A stretch of DNA of 38,509 bases, from NCBI GenBank assembly GCA_016181585.1, contig JACOYX010000018.1, forward strand, positions 1 through 38,509. The letters are read 5' to 3'. Under the pieces are notes generated by a model. The model had not been told where the DNA came from. It did no database searches and saw only the letters and a program-made list of their open reading frames with translations. The position numbers and the translations under genes were made by a program. Source of the stretch: Candidatus Sungiibacteriota bacterium (GTDB lineage: Bacteria; Patescibacteriota; Minisyncoccia; Sungbacterales; HO2-52-23). Numbering within the stretch: position 1 is the first letter of the stretch; every line of letters begins with the position of its first letter. Shown in pieces: positions 36,384 to 38,509 of the stretch.

Positions 36384-37754
36384 ATGGACAAAACACGTAT
36401 TTTTTTTATTGTTTTCGTTGTGCTTGCATTGGTAGGGGTATTTTCGCAAACACAAGCCGTGCATAATGTTTTTTCGTTGTCGCGCTTTGACTTTGCCGCA
36501 ACAGCAATCACTGCAACATCTAAGCCTCTATGCGATCCTCCTAATTGCAATACTCCGGAACCTCTTAATGTTGGCGCCGTTACCCAACAAAAATTGTATA
36601 ATGCTTCCACAGGGCAGGGCGATATTGCGATGAGCGGAAACTTAACTGTTCGTAGAAATATATTATTTTCCACTGTGTTGGGGACGCGTTTGATGCTCGG
36701 TGCGACTAGTCCGGAGGAAGTTTTTCATCCCGGTGTCAAATTGGATATTACTTCAGCTCCCGGGCGCGCTCCGAACTCACAAGTCGGCATGTATATACGG
36801 AACACAGGTACTGTGGGTGATACCGGTCTCGCCATTCAAAAGGGCGGTACTTGGGATGCGGCTATGTTTGTTGCAGATGACCGTACGTTGGTGATTAAAA
36901 GCCGAATTGGAACCAAGGCAACGGGGAAGCCCCCTACGCCTATCAGCTTTAATACCGACGATATTGGGCGTCTTTATATTACCGGTGATGGTAAGGTAGG
37001 TATTGGTACCTTAAGTCCTGAGGCTAGGCTGGAAGTGAATGGCAATTTCTCTGTGATAAACGGCAATGTAGGCATCGGCACCAATGCTCCCGCCTACTTT
37101 TTTGATGTTACAAGACCAGGTTTTGCGCACTTTGCCGGAAATAACTCTGGCGTTATTCCCGCAAGCAGTGCTAGCGGCGGCTTATTGATTGGCTGGAATA
37201 AATCTGGTGGTGCGGCGGAAGTTAATTTTTTCAACGCATACAACAACGCCTCAACTGCGTTTATGTTCAGTCAAAAAACGGGTGCCAGTACTCTGACCGA
37301 TCTTATGGTTATCAGGGGGAATGGCAACGTGGGTATTGGGGTTACAAACCCGACGGCAAAACTGGAGGTAAATGGAAGTTTTAAAGCAACAACAAAAAGT
37401 TTTCTTATTGCTCATCCGGCAAAACAAGGCATGCTTTTGGAACATGGCAGTTTAGAAGGACCGGAGCATGGGGTTTTTTACCGCGGCGAGGGGAAATTGC
37501 AGAATGGCAAAGTAATAATAGAGCTTCCCGATTATTTTGAATCACTCACTAGAAAAGAAGGGAGAACTGTTTTGATAACTCCGAAAATGGAAATGGATGA
37601 CGAAACAGTGAGCGCGCTTGCCGCATCTTCCGTGAGGGATGGGGTGTTTATCGTGCGGTCAATTGGCGGCAACAACCAAAACCAAGCATTCTATTGGGAG
37701 GTAAAAGCGATACGGGCTGATGTACCTCTCATGCGGGTGGAACAGGCGCAGTAG
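36384..37754 (+). CDS. Secreted surface/tail-fibre-like protein
   Basis: Signal-like N-terminus; repeated GNVGIGTxxPxAxLEVNG motifs. Confidence 0.75.
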   Translation: MDKTRIFFIVFVVLALVGVFSQTQAVHNVFSLSRFDFAATAITATSKPLCDPPNCNTPEPLNVGAVTQQKLYNASTGQGDIAMSGNLTVRRNILFSTVLGTRLMLGATSPEEVFHPGVKLDITSAPGRAPNSQVGMYIRNTGTVGDTGLAIQKGGTWDAAMFVADDRTLVIKSRIGTKATGKPPTPISFNTDDIGRLYITGDGKVGIGTLSPEARLEVNGNFSVINGNVGIGTNAPAYFFDVTRPGFAHFAGNNSGVIPASSASGGLLIGWNKSGGAAEVNFFNAYNNASTAFMFSQKTGASTLTDLMVIRGNGNVGIGVTNPTAKLEVNGSFKATTKSFLIAHPAKQGMLLEHGSLEGPEHGVFYRGEGKLQNGKVIIELPDYFESLTRKEGRTVLITPKMEMDDETVSALAASSVRDGVFIVRSIGGNNQNQAFYWEVKAIRADVPLMRVEQAQ

Positions 37755-37774
37755 ATTCTCCATATCCTACTTTT

Positions 37775-38509
37775 ATGAAGCGATTTAGCCATAATGCCAT
37801 TATATTTCCTTTTATTGTGTCTGTAGCGGCAGGCATGATGTTGGCTTTGATTGTTTCTTCTCCTTTAAGCTCGTTAGCTTCCACTAACGAGCTTTCCGGA
37901 TGGGCGTGGTCTTTGAATATCGGCTGGATCAGTTTTAATTGTCAGGACACGGGCAATTGTAGGGCATCTCAATATAGTGTGGTGGCAGAGGGAACGGGAT
38001 CGGTAAAAACACTATCGGGATATGCATGGTCTCCAAATATCGGCTGGATTACTTTTAATAGTGCAGAATTGAGCGGCAGGCCTCCGGTAAGTGTGAATAC
38101 GCAAAATGGTGTTGTAGATGGATGGGCGCGTGCATATTCATGCATTAACCCGGGTTGTCAAGGCTCCCCGAATGGATGGGACGGGTGGATTGATTTCAGG
38201 GGTACAAATTTTGCTGTAAAGTTTAACAAAACAACGTGCGCTCTTGAGGGCTGGACGTGGGGCGGAGGAGACGATTCTAATTTTGTAGGATGGACAGCGA
38301 TTTCCGGTGATAATTTTAGAGTTAATTTGCCCGAATATTTATGCGAGTCCGCCATCCCCGCACCCGCCCCAAGCGCCCAATGCCCGACAGGACAATCATT
38401 CGGCAATCCTAAATCATTGGGAGGAGCAACTCTTAATCAAGGAGTGGTAGAAAACTTCGGATCCGGAGACCGCTTGATTATCGCTGTTCAAGGCACCAAC
38501 AACGGAGTG
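37775..38509 (+). CDS. Secreted surface protein, incomplete at window end
   Basis: Open frame from ATG to window end; MKRFSHNAIIFPFIVSVAAGMMLALIVSSPLSSLAS; repeats GWAWSLNIGWISFN / GYAWSPNIGWITFN; absent from ORF track because no stop. Confidence 0.8.
   Translation, partial: MKRFSHNAIIFPFIVSVAAGMMLALIVSSPLSSLASTNELSGWAWSLNIGWISFNCQDTGNCRASQYSVVAEGTGSVKTLSGYAWSPNIGWITFNSAELSGRPPVSVNTQNGVVDGWARAYSCINPGCQGSPNGWDGWIDFRGTNFAVKFNKTTCALEGWTWGGGDDSNFVGWTAISGDNFRVNLPEYLCESAIPAPAPSAQCPTGQSFGNPKSLGGATLNQGVVENFGSGDRLIIAVQGTNNGV

Overview
The window looks like a Candidate Phyla Radiation / Patescibacteria-type chromosome segment. This is inferred from gene content and style; no rRNA or marker search was possible. 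Housekeeping genes: tsaE, polA, mutM, holA, rpsT, pyrB-like, uvrB, ruvA, a Mur ligase, a fused pyruvate-dehydrogenase-type E1, E2, lipB and tRNA-Arg(CCG). These sit among lipoprotein and surface-protein genes at both ends. The most unusual region is about 23.6-27.2 kb. It is a minus-strand array of very small, unrelated ORFs, each with a strong Shine-Dalgarno, separated by long non-coding stretches full of stable hairpins. A recurring GATGGGAGAA motif lies in the 3' arm of these hairpins, and a consensus sigma70 promoter precedes the array. Two further intergenic regions carry exact TTGACA-17-TATAAT promoters and look like ncRNA genes: about 27.44-27.75 kb, and about 34.77-35.14 kb. The second contains a 53-bp near-perfect inverted repeat. 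At least three families of small terminal-inverted-repeat (MITE-like) elements are scattered through intergenic DNA and in places supply gene ends. Several proteins show unusual domain layouts: PyrB with a PyrI-like zinc motif, a DEDD exonuclease with a WYL-like tail, DUF192 fused to an alpha/beta hydrolase, and MutM with an altered zinc finger. No CRISPR array, rRNA, integrase or transposase was recognised. All homology calls are by eye from motifs.
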